Shown here piece after piece: positions 8,448 through 17,216 of a stretch of 64,000 bases of DNA. The translations under genes were made by a program, and so were the position numbers. The notes below the pieces were generated by a model. That model did not search any database and was not told the origin of the DNA. It worked only from the letters and a program-made list of their open reading frames with translations. Origin of the DNA: Streptomyces misionensis (GTDB lineage Bacteria; Actinomycetota; Actinomycetes; Streptomycetales; Streptomycetaceae). The stretch covers positions 930,001 to 994,000 of the forward strand of contig NZ_FNTD01000004.1 of NCBI RefSeq assembly GCF_900104815.1. Reading direction: 5' to 3'. Each line of letters starts with the position of its first letter. Position 1 is the first letter of the stretch.

Positions 8448-9344
8448 TCAGCCGATGTACCGGCGGGCCGGGGAGGTGCGGCGGGCGCGTTCCAGGGTGG
8501 CCAGGCGGTGTTCCAGGTCCGGGGGGACCGGGTCGCGCTGGCGCAGCACCCAGGGCAGCCCGGCGGTGGCGTGGGCGAAGGCGCGGGCGGACGCGGCGTC
8601 GTGGGGCACCGTGCGGATCAGGTGCCCGGTGCGGCGCAGCGCGGGCAGGAGCGGGCGGCGCAGCCAGGTGAACCAGAGGGTGTTGCGCAGGCCGAGGACG
8701 CGCCGGGCCGTGCTGTCGCGCAGCCGGGATGCCTGGTGGTGCACGGTGAGTTCCCCGACGTAGGCGAACCACCAGCCCTGGCGCAGCAGATCGCAGGCGA
8801 GCAGCTCCTCCTCGCCGCCGAGCCACAGCCCGGGGTGGAAGCCGCCGCCCGCGCGGAAGGCGTCGGTGCGCATCACCGTGGCGGCGGCGAGGAAGGAGCC
8901 GAGGGCCGGGCCGGGAAGCCAGTCGGGGCCGGACAGGGGCGACTCGCGCAGTTCGCGCACGACCGGGTCCTCGGTGCCCTCCGGCTCCACGACGATCCGC
9001 GCGGTGACGGCCGCGAGCCGGGGCCGGGCGTCGAGCAGGTCGGCGGCGCGGGCGAGGCTGCCCGGCTCCCACCAGGAGTCGTCGTCGCAGAACGCCACGT
9101 AGGGCGTGCGGACGTGCCGGACGGCCAGGTTGCGGCCGACGGCACCGAGGTTGCGGCCCGGGCGCAGCAGGGTCGCCTCCGGGAAGTCGCGGGCGACGGC
9201 CTCGGCGGTGCCGTCGGTCGAGGCGTTGTCGGTGACGACGACCCGGGGGCGCTCGGGCAGACGGCGCAACTCGGCGAGGCTGCGCAGCAGTTCGGCGCGC
9301 CTGTTGTGGGTGATGACGACGGCGGTCGTACGGGTGCAGGTCAT
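8448..9344 (-). CDS. GT2-family glycosyltransferase
   Basis: A 298-residue glycosyltransferase of the GT-A fold (family 2), starting MTCTRTTAVVITHNRRAELL. The nucleotide-sugar site includes VVVTDNASTDGTAEAV and the metal-binding AFCDDDSWWEPGSLARAADLL. GGFHPGLWLGGEEELLACDL follows, the usual ED/GGEE acceptor region. It uses a nucleotide-activated sugar to extend a glycan, most likely at the inner face of the membrane. It is the last gene of the heptose-glycan operon and overlaps the preceding GT2 gene by an ATGA. It is a diverged tandem copy of that gene, with a stretch of 52 identical bases (9037-9088 and 9990-10041). Confidence 0.9.
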   Translation of the reverse strand: MTCTRTTAVVITHNRRAELLRSLAELRRLPERPRVVVTDNASTDGTAEAVARDFPEATLLRPGRNLGAVGRNLAVRHVRTPYVAFCDDDSWWEPGSLARAADLLDARPRLAAVTARIVVEPEGTEDPVVRELRESPLSGPDWLPGPALGSFLAAATVMRTDAFRAGGGFHPGLWLGGEEELLACDLLRQGWWFAYVGELTVHHQASRLRDSTARRVLGLRNTLWFTWLRRPLLPALRRTGHLIRTVPHDAASARAFAHATAGLPWVLRQRDPVPPDLEHRLATLERARRTSPARRYIG

Positions 9345-10345
9345 GGCGCGGCGTTCTCCTCGTCCCGGTCGTCCCGGTCCGCCCGGTCGTCCTGGTCGGC
9401 CCGCGGTGCCGCGACCGGCGCGCGTCCTTCGGCCCGCTGGCGGTCCAGCAGGCGGGCCGCGTGTTCGACGTGCGGGGGCAGCGGGTCGCGGCGGGCCAGG
9501 GTGGCGGGCAGGCGGGTCAGGGTCTCCCGCAGGGCCCGGCGGGCGCCGGGGGCGTCGGCCGCCGCGGCGCGGGCGAGCGCGGCGCCCGCGCGCAGGGCGA
9601 CGGGCCAGGGGCGGCGCAGACAGGTGGTGAGGACGTGGTTGCGCCGGACGAGGAAGGAGCGGCCGGTGCGGCCGTGGTCCTCGGGGTGGTGACGAGCGCA
9701 CAGCGCGGGCTCGTAGGCCACGCCCCAGTTCCGGGCGGCCAGGTCGTAGGCGAGCAGGGTCTCCTCGCCGCCGAAGAACAGCAGCGGGTGGAAGCCGCCC
9801 GCGGCCAGGAAGGCCTCCCGGCGCACCACGCTGGCGCAGCCGAGGAAGCCGAGGACGGGGCGGCCGGGCAGATCGGGTTCGGGTGGCAGGGGCGAGGCGG
9901 CGAGTACGGCGTTGAGGGGGTCCTCGGCGGCCTCGGCGCCGACGAGGGTGCGGGCGGCGAGCAGGCCGAGCCGGGGGTGGCGGTCGAGGAGGTCGGCGGC
10001 GCGGGCGAGGCTGCCCGGCTCCCACCAGGAGTCGTCGTCGCTGAACGCGACGTAGGGGGTGCGGGCGTGCCGCACGGCCAGATTGCGGCCGAGCGCACCG
10101 GTGTTGGCCGCGGCGCTCAGCAGCCGGACGGGGGCGGGGTGGCCGGCCACGGCCCGGCGGGTGCTGTCGTCACGGGAGTTGTCGACCACGATGACCGGTG
10201 GCCGTTCGGGCAGCGCGGCCAGGGCGTCCAGGGTGCGCAGCAGGCTCGCGGCGCGGTCGCGGGTGATGACGGCGACCGTGACGCGGCCGTCGGCCGCGGC
10301 CGGCGCGCGGCGGCCGACCCGGCCGGGCGCGGGCTCAGTTGGCAT
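9341..10345 (-). CDS. GT2-family glycosyltransferase (tandem paralogue)
   Basis: A 334-residue GT-A glycosyltransferase of family 2. It has VTVAVITRDRAASLLRTLDAL near the start, IVVDNSRDDSTRRAV, the DxD region AFSDDDSWWEPGSLARAADLL, and FFGGEETLLAYDL. The C-terminal 25 residues are acidic and charged (ADQDDRADRDDRDEENAAP) and absent from its paralogue. It shares motif order and long near-identical blocks with the next gene downstream, so the pair arose by tandem duplication. Its start overlaps the end of the GT9 gene upstream by 11 bases (10335-10345), and its stop overlaps the next start as ATGA, indicating translational coupling. Donor and acceptor are unknown; the context suggests the heptose-containing glycan. 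Confidence 0.9.
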   Translation of the reverse strand: MPTEPAPGRVGRRAPAAADGRVTVAVITRDRAASLLRTLDALAALPERPPVIVVDNSRDDSTRRAVAGHPAPVRLLSAAANTGALGRNLAVRHARTPYVAFSDDDSWWEPGSLARAADLLDRHPRLGLLAARTLVGAEAAEDPLNAVLAASPLPPEPDLPGRPVLGFLGCASVVRREAFLAAGGFHPLLFFGGEETLLAYDLAARNWGVAYEPALCARHHPEDHGRTGRSFLVRRNHVLTTCLRRPWPVALRAGAALARAAAADAPGARRALRETLTRLPATLARRDPLPPHVEHAARLLDRQRAEGRAPVAAPRADQDDRADRDDRDEENAAP

Positions 10346-11342
10346 GGGCCACCTCCGGGCGCGGGGCCGGCCGGGCCCGGCCCTGGCGCAGCAGTGTCAG
10401 ACAGGCCGCGGCGACCTCGCCGGAGCCGATGCGCAGCAGCCGGGCGTCGGGGGTGCGGCCGTGCGGGTCGCCGGGCGGGCCGGGTTTCCACAGGGCGAGG
10501 TGGCCGGGGCCCTGCTGCGGCCCCCACAGGCGCGGGGAGACCGGGCCGAAGAGGGTGACGCTGGGGGTGGCGTGCGCGTACGCGAGGTGGGCGAGGCCGG
10601 TGTCGCCGCTGAGCACCAAGGCCGCCCCGGCCACCAGCGCGGACAGTTCGGCGAGGGGCAGGCCGCCGGTCAGCAGGTCCTCGGCGGGCGCGCCGCCGCG
10701 CCCGGCGACGGACCGTACCAGGGCCTCCTCCCCCGGGCCGCCGGTGAGCACCACCCGGTACCCGGCCGCCCGCAGGCAGCGCACGACGGCGGCGAACCGC
10801 TCGGCCGGCCAGCGGCGGGAGCCGGAGGCGGCACCGGGGTGGACGAGGACCGCGCCGGGGGCCGGGGAGGGCTTGCCGGGCGGGGGGAGGCGCAGGTCGA
10901 GCGGGTCGGCCGGGATGCCGTAGTCGTCCAGGAAGCCGCACCAGCGGTCCCGTTCGTGTGCCTGGGCCCGCCAGCCGGGGCCGTCCGGGCAGGCGTGGGC
11001 GAGCAGCCGGCGCGGGTGCAGGGCGGCGAGGGCGTCGCGGCTCTCGGGGCCGTTGCCGTGCAGGTCGATCGCCACGTCGGGCGGCGGTCCCGGCCAGTGC
11101 GTGAGCGCCGGGACCGCCCGGCCGGGCGCCTCGGCCGGGAACACGGCGTCCAACGCGCCGGTCTCCAGGGCGAGTCCGGCGAGCGCGGCGGGCTGGGCGA
11201 GCACGATCCGGTGTCCGGGGAAGCCGCGCCGGATGCCGCGCAGCGCGGGCACGCCGGCCAGCAGGTCGCCGAGGCCCAGCGCGCGCAGCACCAGGACGCA
11301 CGGGGGCCCGGGTGCGGGGGTCGCGTCGGACGTCGCGGTCAC
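10335..11342 (-). CDS. GT9-family heptosyltransferase-like protein
   Basis: A 335-residue GT-B enzyme of family 9, the ADP-heptose:LPS heptosyltransferase family. Visible motifs are VLVLRALGLGDLLAGVPALRG at the N-terminus, HPGAASGSRRWPAERFAAVV in the middle and SGDTGLAHLAYAHATPSVTLFG, which forms the donor site in this family. It starts at GTG 11342, whose GTGA overlaps the stop of hldE. Family 9 enzymes transfer heptose from ADP-heptose to a lipid-linked glycan. Its position directly after the heptose-activating gene supports that donor. A Gram-positive acceptor is not LPS; a cell-wall or secreted glycan, or a glycolipid, is more likely. Confidence 0.88.
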   Translation of the reverse strand: MTATSDATPAPGPPCVLVLRALGLGDLLAGVPALRGIRRGFPGHRIVLAQPAALAGLALETGALDAVFPAEAPGRAVPALTHWPGPPPDVAIDLHGNGPESRDALAALHPRRLLAHACPDGPGWRAQAHERDRWCGFLDDYGIPADPLDLRLPPPGKPSPAPGAVLVHPGAASGSRRWPAERFAAVVRCLRAAGYRVVLTGGPGEEALVRSVAGRGGAPAEDLLTGGLPLAELSALVAGAALVLSGDTGLAHLAYAHATPSVTLFGPVSPRLWGPQQGPGHLALWKPGPPGDPHGRTPDARLLRIGSGEVAAACLTLLRQGRARPAPRPEVAHAN

Positions 11343-12790
11343 CGCCGCCGCCCTCCCGACCGCACCGGCGAGGAGGCCGCCCGGCGGGCCAGGCCGGTGG
11401 TCGAGCGGCCGTCCAGGTAGGGCAGCAGGAGGACCTGGCCGCCCCAGCTCTCCACGAGGGGCTGTTCGGGCAGGGGGGTGCGGGCGTAGTCGCCGCCCTT
11501 GGCCCAGATGTGCGGGCGCAGTTCGGCGAGGAGGCGTTCGGGGGTGTCCTCGTCGAAGACGGCGACCGCGTCCACGCATTCCAGGGCGCGCAGCACCCGG
11601 ACGCGGTCGGCGACCGGCACGAGGGGGCGGCCGTCGCCCTTGCGGCGGCGCACCGAGTCGTCGGAGTTGACGCAGACGATCAGGCAGTCGCCCGCCCGGC
11701 GGGCGGCCTGGAGCAGGGCGACATGGCCGGCGTGCAGCAGGTCGAAGCAGCCGCCCGCGGCGACGACGGTGCGACCCGCGGTGCGCACCCGGGCGGCGGT
11801 GCGCAGGGCGTCCGCGGTGGTGTCCCCGTCGGGCAGCGGCTGTTCGGGCCGCCGTGTGCGCTCGTCCTCGCCGGTCGTCGCCATCGCGCGGGCGCCGCCC
11901 TCGGCGACGTACCGGGTGGCCGCGTGGACGGCGGCCTGGACGGCGGCCTCGGTGAAGGCGCCGTCGGCGAGCAGTCCGGCGGCGGCCGCGGCGAACCGGT
12001 CGCCCGCGCCGCAGGGGTCGCCGGACGCGGCGGCCGGGGTGGGCACGAGCAGCGGGGTCTCGCCGTGCGACAGCAGCGCGCCGCGCTCGCCCAGGGTGAC
12101 GGCGACCGCCTGCACCCGCCAGGCGCGGACCAGGGCGCGGGCGTCCCGGGCGGCGGTGCGCAGCCCGGCGCCGTCCCCCGACTGCCCTTCGTCGTCGTCC
12201 AGTTGGCGGGCGAACACACGCGCCTCCTGGGCGGAGGGCGTGACCAGACGGGCACCGGGGACCGGGGGCCGGCCGCGCACATGGGGGTCCCAGACCACGG
12301 ACGCGGTCGTTCGGGACAGCGCGTCGCGCAGGACGTCGGCGGTGCCCCGGCCGTAGTCGGCGACCAGGACGCCCCTGGCCGCGGTGATCGCGGCGAGGGC
12401 CTCGCGGGTCGCCTCGCGGGCGCGGCCCTCGCCGTCGTCCAGACGCAGCAGCGGCCGGTCCCCGGCCAGCACCCGGGTCTTGCTGCTGAGGCCGCCGTCG
12501 AGCGGCACCTCCACCAGCTCGACGCGGCCCGCGAGCAGTCGGCGCAGGGTGTCGCTGGCGGGGTCGGTGCCGAGGGCGGTGACGAGGGTGACCGGGCGGC
12601 CGTCGGCGGCGGCCAGGCAGGCCGCGAGGGCGGCGCCGCCGGGGCGGGAGCTGCGCCGGGTGCCGTGGACGACGGGCACGGGCGCGTCGGGGGCCAGCCG
12701 CTCGGCGTGCCCGCACAGGTCGTGGTCGAGGAGGGCGTCGCCGACGACGACCAGCGGGGTGCCCGGGGTGGTCGTACCGGGGTGCGTCAT
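11339..12790 (-). CDS. hldE: Bifunctional heptose 7-phosphate kinase / heptose 1-phosphate nucleotidyltransferase
   Basis: A 483-residue two-domain enzyme. Residues about 10-310 are a PfkB-type kinase (VVVGDALLDHDLCGHAERLAPDAPVPVV, RPGGAALAACLAAA, SGDPCGAGDRFAAAAAG with the catalytic Asp). Residues about 340-470 are a cytidylyltransferase-type domain with GGCFDLLHAGHVALLQAAR; HAGH is the nucleotide-binding HxGH motif. Domain order and length match HldE (RfaE), which phosphorylates heptose 7-phosphate at O1 and later adds AMP to heptose 1-phosphate. It overlaps gmhA upstream and the GT9 gene downstream by 4 bases each. With gmhA and gmhB it completes the route to ADP-D,D-heptose, if the nucleotide is ATP as in E. 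coli. Confidence 0.9.
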   Translation of the reverse strand: MTHPGTTTPGTPLVVVGDALLDHDLCGHAERLAPDAPVPVVHGTRRSSRPGGAALAACLAAADGRPVTLVTALGTDPASDTLRRLLAGRVELVEVPLDGGLSSKTRVLAGDRPLLRLDDGEGRAREATREALAAITAARGVLVADYGRGTADVLRDALSRTTASVVWDPHVRGRPPVPGARLVTPSAQEARVFARQLDDDEGQSGDGAGLRTAARDARALVRAWRVQAVAVTLGERGALLSHGETPLLVPTPAAASGDPCGAGDRFAAAAAGLLADGAFTEAAVQAAVHAATRYVAEGGARAMATTGEDERTRRPEQPLPDGDTTADALRTAARVRTAGRTVVAAGGCFDLLHAGHVALLQAARRAGDCLIVCVNSDDSVRRRKGDGRPLVPVADRVRVLRALECVDAVAVFDEDTPERLLAELRPHIWAKGGDYARTPLPEQPLVESWGGQVLLLPYLDGRSTTGLARRAASSPVRSGGRRR

Positions 12791-13482
12791 GCCTGTTCCT
12801 TTCCGCGGGCCACCGGCGTGCCGTCCACGGGCCGGCCGACGGTGCGGGCCCGGGCCAGGGGGTGGCCGAGGGCTTCGCCGTCGACGCGGGAGCCGCTGCC
12901 CCGGTCGGCCTCGCCGCGCTCGACGGCCCGGTCGAACGCCTCGCACAGCATGTGCACGGCGACCAGATGGAGTTCCTGCACGGTGGCGGAGACCGGCGCG
13001 TCGACGCACAGGGCCTCGTCGGCGCCGAGCTGCAGCGGGTTGGGGGCCCGTCCGGTCAGCGCCCACACGGTCATGCCCAGGCGGTGGGCGCGGTCGGCGG
13101 CGGACAGCAGGTTGGCGCTGGCGCCGCTGGTGGACAGCAGCATCAGCACGTCGCCGGGGCGGCCGTGGGCGGCGGTCTGCCGGGCGAACACCTCCTGCAC
13201 GCCGTAGTCGTTGGCGATGGCGGTGGTGGAGGAGGTGTCGGCGTGCAGGGCGTACGCGGAGAACGGCGGCCGGTCGTCGCGGTAGCGGCCGACCAGTTCG
13301 GCGGTCAGGTGCTGGGCCTGGGCCGCGCTGCCGCCGTTGCCCGCGACCAGCAGCCGGGAGCCGGCGCCCAGCCGGCGGGCCAGTTCGGTGCCCCAGCGCC
13401 CGATGAGGGGACCGCGGTCGCGGAACGTCTCCAGGGCCTTCATCAGGTCGTCGCAGTGCGTGGTGTCGGTGACGGTCTTCAT
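12787..13482 (-). CDS. gmhA: Sedoheptulose 7-phosphate isomerase (SIS domain)
   Basis: A 231-residue SIS-domain protein. The phosphosugar loop AGNGGSAAQAQHLTAELVGRY and the following RPPFSAYALHADTSSTTAI, NDYGVQEVFARQ match GmhA isomerases, as does LLSTSGASANLLSAADRAH. GmhA converts sedoheptulose 7-phosphate to D-glycero-D-manno-heptose 7-phosphate, the first step of heptose nucleotide synthesis. It is about 35 residues longer than E. coli GmhA, with an extra Gly/Arg-rich C-terminal tail. Its ATGA start overlaps the upstream GT4 gene's stop, and its own stop overlaps hldE's start. This places the first two pathway enzymes in tight coupling. Confidence 0.9.
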   Translation of the reverse strand: MKTVTDTTHCDDLMKALETFRDRGPLIGRWGTELARRLGAGSRLLVAGNGGSAAQAQHLTAELVGRYRDDRPPFSAYALHADTSSTTAIANDYGVQEVFARQTAAHGRPGDVLMLLSTSGASANLLSAADRAHRLGMTVWALTGRAPNPLQLGADEALCVDAPVSATVQELHLVAVHMLCEAFDRAVERGEADRGSGSRVDGEALGHPLARARTVGRPVDGTPVARGKEQA

Positions 13483-14711
13483 CGGACGACTCCGGAGAGC
13501 GAGGGGAGGGCGGACACGGCGCCGTACGCCCCGGCGACGCCGTCGGCCACCCGGTCCCAGGTGTAGTGGGTCAGCACGCGGCGGCGGCCGGCCGCGCCGT
13601 ACCTCTCGAGCCGGGCGGGGTCGGCGAGCAGGGCGCGGACGACCGCGCCGAGGTCGTGGTCGTCGTCGGCCGGGACGAGGACGCCGGTGGCGCCGTCCAC
13701 GACGGTGTCGAGCTGACCGCCGACCGCGGTGGCCACGACGGGGGTGGCGCAGGCCATGGCCTCCAGCGGGACGATGCCGAAGGGCTCGTAGCGGGGCAGG
13801 GACAGGACGAGGTCGGCGCCGGCCATCAGCCGGGGCATCCGGGTCCGGCTGACCCCGCCGAGCAGGGTGACGCGGTCGGCGACGCCGTACTCGCCGGCCA
13901 GGGCCTTGAGGCGCCGGGCCTCGGGGTCGGCGCCGAGGAGTTCGGCCTCGGGGCCGCCGGCGACGAGGAGTTCGGCGTCGGGGACGCCGGCCAGGGCGCG
14001 GATGGCGCGGTCGAAGCCCTTGCGGGGCACCAGCCGGCCGACGGCCAGCAGCCGCCTGCGGGCGCCCGGCGGCCGGGAGCGCGGCAGCGGCGAGAACTGG
14101 ACGGGGTCCACCCCGCAGGGCACCACGCTCAACCGGTCCTCGGGCAGCCCCATGGCCTTCAGTTCGGCCACCTCGTCGCTGCACGTGGCGATGATCCGGG
14201 CGCACTCGTGGCCGATGGCCTCCTCGATGGCCAGGCGCTGCGGCGGGCTGGTGTCGGCGGCGCCCTGGTAGCGCCGCTTGACGGTGCCGAGGGCGTGGTA
14301 GGTCTGCACGACGGGGACGCCGAGGCCGCGGGCCCCGGACAGGGCGGCCAGGCCCGACATCCAGAAGTGGGCGTGCACCACGTCGGGCGGGCTCGCCGCC
14401 CACTGCCCGGCCAGGAACTCGCCGAACTCCACCATGTGCGGCAGGAGTTCGTCCTTGGGCGCGGGTTCGGGCGGTCCGGCGGGCACGTGTACCACCTGGA
14501 CGCCGTCGATGAGGGTCACCCGGTCCGGCAGGCCCGTCGAGTCCCGCCGGGTGTAGACCGTGACCCGGTAGCCCTTCCTGGCGAGTTGCCGGGCGACCTG
14601 GGCCACGTAGACGTTCTGGCCGCCCGCGTCCGGTCCGCCGAGCGCGGCCAGCGGGCTGGCGTGCTCGGAGACCATGGCGACGCGCCCGGCCGTGTGGGCA
14701 GTACGGCTCAT
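13479..14711 (-). CDS. GT4-family glycosyltransferase
   Basis: A 410-residue GT-B glycosyltransferase of family 4, similar in layout to MshA and sucrose-phosphate synthase-type enzymes. The N-terminal domain has GGPDAGGQNVYVAQVARQLA and VTVYTRRDS; VVHAHFWMSGLAAL follows. The C-terminal donor domain has LLAVGRLVPRKGFDRAIRAL and PRYEPFGIVPLEAMACATPV, the EX7E motif of the family. GT4 enzymes use UDP- or GDP-sugars. The gene sits between a second glycosyltransferase gene and gmhA, with ATGA overlaps on both sides. It could be the first transferase of the glycan, but nothing in the sequence shows its acceptor. Confidence 0.9.
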   Translation of the reverse strand: MSRTAHTAGRVAMVSEHASPLAALGGPDAGGQNVYVAQVARQLARKGYRVTVYTRRDSTGLPDRVTLIDGVQVVHVPAGPPEPAPKDELLPHMVEFGEFLAGQWAASPPDVVHAHFWMSGLAALSGARGLGVPVVQTYHALGTVKRRYQGAADTSPPQRLAIEEAIGHECARIIATCSDEVAELKAMGLPEDRLSVVPCGVDPVQFSPLPRSRPPGARRRLLAVGRLVPRKGFDRAIRALAGVPDAELLVAGGPEAELLGADPEARRLKALAGEYGVADRVTLLGGVSRTRMPRLMAGADLVLSLPRYEPFGIVPLEAMACATPVVATAVGGQLDTVVDGATGVLVPADDDHDLGAVVRALLADPARLERYGAAGRRRVLTHYTWDRVADGVAGAYGAVSALPSLSGVVR

Positions 14712-15670
14712 CGGGTGACCTCCTTGATCAGGCGCTCCCAGTCGTCCAGGAAGCGCCGCTCTCCGTAGCGGGCCTGGGCCGCGGCCCGGGCGGCGTCGCC
14801 GGTCAGGCGCGCGTCCTCGGGGTCGGCGAGGAACGCCCGCACGGCGTCCTCCAGGACGTCGAGGCGGTTGGAGACCACCCCGGCGCCCTCGGGTACGGCT
14901 TCCCGGACCTCGGTGGTGTCCAGGGCGACCACCGGCATCCCGAGGAACATGGCCTCCAGCAGGGACAGGCCGAGCGAGGTCCAGCGCACGGGGTGCAGAT
15001 AGACGCGGCACTTGGCCATCTCGCGGTGGAGCCGGTGCTGGGGCAGGTCGCGGGTGCGGCAGCGCTCGGGCGGCAGGCCGAGGTGGCCGGCGAGCCCTTC
15101 GGTGCGCATCCCGAAGACGTCCAGGGGCGCGCAGCGGGCGAACCGGGGCAGCAGGTCGGTGCCGGTCGTACGGCCCCTGCGCACGGGCTCGTTGACGACG
15201 ACGGCGGCGCGCCGTTCGGTTCCGGTCCACAGCCGGCCGGGGTCCACGATGCCGTGCTCGACGACCTCGGTGGGGGCGCGTCCGTTGTCCCACATCAGCC
15301 GGTTGAAGTGGGTGACGTGTACGACGGGGATCGCCGACTGCCCGGCCAGCGGGTGGAGTTGGCGCTCGGGGGAGGCGTCGGGGCTGTTGTGCTCGACGTA
15401 GACGGCGGGCACGTCGCGGCCGGGCCGGCGGCCGGTCCAGCGTTCGGCCAGGGCGACTTCGTGCGGGCGTTGCAGGACCATCAGGTCGATGTCGGCGTCC
15501 CTCAGGCTCGCGGGGGTGTGCTCTTCGACGGTGGACGGCCAGTCCCAGGTGGCGGCGCGGCCGAGGCCGTCGGGTCCCCGGTCCTCGGTGACCGGGACCA
15601 GATAGGTGTGCGGGCCCTGCACGAAGGCGGTGAGCCAGGATCCGTGCACGTGCCAGACGAGGATGTTCAT
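14708..15670 (-). CDS. Glycosyltransferase (GT-B, family 4-like)
   Basis: A 320-residue protein starting MNILVWHVHGSWLTAFVQG. The C-terminal half has the GT-B donor-site pattern: YLHPVRWTSLGLSLLEAMFLGMPVVALD (about residues 225-252), then EAVPEGAGVVSNRLDVLEDAVRAFLADP. The N-terminal half is shorter than in classic family 4 enzymes and carries VYVEHNSPDASPERQLHPLA. Relatives are found beside heptose genes in other actinobacteria as far as I recall, but I cannot name the substrate. It overlaps the GT9 gene upstream and the GT4 gene downstream by ATGA. A cytoplasmic role in building the operon's glycan is the simplest reading. Confidence 0.82.
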   Translation of the reverse strand: MNILVWHVHGSWLTAFVQGPHTYLVPVTEDRGPDGLGRAATWDWPSTVEEHTPASLRDADIDLMVLQRPHEVALAERWTGRRPGRDVPAVYVEHNSPDASPERQLHPLAGQSAIPVVHVTHFNRLMWDNGRAPTEVVEHGIVDPGRLWTGTERRAAVVVNEPVRRGRTTGTDLLPRFARCAPLDVFGMRTEGLAGHLGLPPERCRTRDLPQHRLHREMAKCRVYLHPVRWTSLGLSLLEAMFLGMPVVALDTTEVREAVPEGAGVVSNRLDVLEDAVRAFLADPEDARLTGDAARAAAQARYGERRFLDDWERLIKEVTR

Positions 15671-16677
15671 GAGGAGCGCTCCTGGATGAGCTTGTGCACC
15701 GCGCGCACCACGTCCTGCCCGGTGACCTCGTCCAGGCAGGGGTGGCCGGGCACCGGGCAGACGAGCGCCCGGGTGTCCGCGCACGGCGCCGACTGGTCGC
15801 CGAGCAGGATGGCGGGGACGCCGTAGGGGGCCCAGCGCTCGGCGGGGACCACGGGGGCGAACAGCGAGACGACGGGGGTGCCGACGGCCGCGGCGAGGTG
15901 GGCGGGGCCGGTGTTGGCGCTGACCACCACGTCGGCCATGCGCAGCACTCCGGCGAGGGTGCGGGGGCTGGTGCGGCCGCCGAGGTCCACGGCCGCGTCG
16001 CCGCTCACCCTCTTGGTGAGCGCCTGCTCGTGCGGGCCGCCGGTGACGACCACGCGGTGCCCGGCGTCGGCGAGCAGCGCGACCGCCTCGGCACAGCGGT
16101 CCGGGCTCCAGGCGCGGGCGGGCGCGCTGGCGCCGGGGTGCAGGACGACGTAGGGGCCGTTGCCGGTCAGGCCGCCGGTGTCGGGGGGCGGCAGGACGCG
16201 CAGCCGGCCGTCGTCGCCGGGCGGGAGGGTGCAGCCCATGGCGGCGGCGGTGTCGAGGGCGGCCTCGGCCTCGTGCCGGCCGGGCAGCCGGCGGTGGCGG
16301 ACGTCGAGCAGCCGGCCGGGGTGGTCGACGCTGTCGGCGCCGATCCGGCCGATCCCGGCAAGGCGCAGCAGCAGCGCGGTGGGCAGCGGGCTCTGGTGGA
16401 AGGAGGTGAGGATCAGGGCGGTGTCGAAGGCACCCTGCCGCAGGCGGGCGACCAGGTCGCCGATGTCCGCCGGGTCCACCGGGGGCGGGGCGAAGCCTTC
16501 CCAGGGGGCCTCCCAGACGAGGACGTCCTCGACGCCGGGGAGCATCCGGGCGGCGTCGGCGCCGCGCGGCCCGCACAGCATGGTCACGGGGCCGTGGTGC
16601 TCGCCGACGGCGCGTACGGCGGGCCCCGCGAGCAGGACGTCGCCGAAGCTGTCGAGCCGGACCACGAGCGCCGTCAC
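15667..16677 (-). CDS. GT9-family heptosyltransferase-like protein (second copy)
   Basis: A 336-residue family 9 GT-B protein starting at GTG 16677. Motifs are ALVVRLDSFGDVLLAGPAVRAV at the N-terminus, VVLHPGASAPARAWSPDRCAEAV, VVVTGGPHEQALTKRV and SANTGPAHLAAAVGTPVVSLFA. It resembles the other GT9 gene of the operon (10335-11342) in motif order but not closely in sequence, so the two probably transfer to different positions. A Cys-containing tail (PCADTRALVCPVPGHPC) is typical of this subfamily. GTGA at the start overlaps the gmhB stop. The presence of two such enzymes implies a glycan with at least two heptose, or heptose-like, residues. Confidence 0.88.
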   Translation of the reverse strand: MTALVVRLDSFGDVLLAGPAVRAVGEHHGPVTMLCGPRGADAARMLPGVEDVLVWEAPWEGFAPPPVDPADIGDLVARLRQGAFDTALILTSFHQSPLPTALLLRLAGIGRIGADSVDHPGRLLDVRHRRLPGRHEAEAALDTAAAMGCTLPPGDDGRLRVLPPPDTGGLTGNGPYVVLHPGASAPARAWSPDRCAEAVALLADAGHRVVVTGGPHEQALTKRVSGDAAVDLGGRTSPRTLAGVLRMADVVVSANTGPAHLAAAVGTPVVSLFAPVVPAERWAPYGVPAILLGDQSAPCADTRALVCPVPGHPCLDEVTGQDVVRAVHKLIQERSS

Positions 16678-17216
16678 CGGGGCCACTTCCCCGGGCGGGC
16701 GTCGAGGGCGTCGCGTACGGCGGTGAGCGCGTCGGGGGCGCTGTGCCGGGCGAAGCGCCGCACCTCGTCCGGTGCGGTGGCCGCGTTGGGGACGAGGACG
16801 CCGCGGGCGCCGGCCGCCCGCGCGGCCAGCAGGTCGGCGGCGATGTCGCCGACGACCAGGCACTCGGCGGGCGGGACGCCGAGGCGCTCGGCGGCGGCGA
16901 GGATCAGACCGGGCCGGGGCTTGCGGCAGGGGCAGCCGGTGTCCGGCGCGTGCGGGCAGTACAGCCACGTGTCCAGTCCGCCCAGCAGTTCGTCGGCGCG
17001 CCGGTTGACCCGGGCGACGTCCTCGGCGGTGAGCAGCCCGCGCCCGATGCCGGACTGGTTGCTGACCACCCCGGTGGGCAGCCCCGCGGCCCTGACGAAC
17101 GCGACGGCCTCGGCGGCACCGGGCAGCGTCCGCACCCGTTCGGGGTCGCCGTTGTAGGGCACGTCGACCACGAGGGTGCCGTCACGGTCGAACAGCACGG
17201 CGGAGACGGCCCTCAT
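16674..17216 (-). CDS. gmhB: D-glycero-D-manno-heptose 1,7-bisphosphate 7-phosphatase (HAD-IIIA)
   Basis: A 180-residue HAD phosphatase. Motif I is FDRDGTLVVDVPYNGDP at residues 9-25, with both catalytic aspartates. GVVSNQSGIGRGLLT matches the GmhB signature, and CPHAPDTGCPCRKPRPGLI is the Cys/His loop that binds structural zinc in GmhB. VVGDIAADLLAARAAG is motif IV. GmhB removes the 7-phosphate from heptose 1,7-bisphosphate between the two HldE steps. It is separated from gmhA and hldE by three glycosyltransferase genes, but the overlapping stops and starts put it in the same transcript. The start at ATG 17216 overlaps the stop of a 126-codon ORF upstream. Confidence 0.9.
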   Translation of the reverse strand: MRAVSAVLFDRDGTLVVDVPYNGDPERVRTLPGAAEAVAFVRAAGLPTGVVSNQSGIGRGLLTAEDVARVNRRADELLGGLDTWLYCPHAPDTGCPCRKPRPGLILAAAERLGVPPAECLVVGDIAADLLAARAAGARGVLVPNAATAPDEVRRFARHSAPDALTAVRDALDARPGKWPR

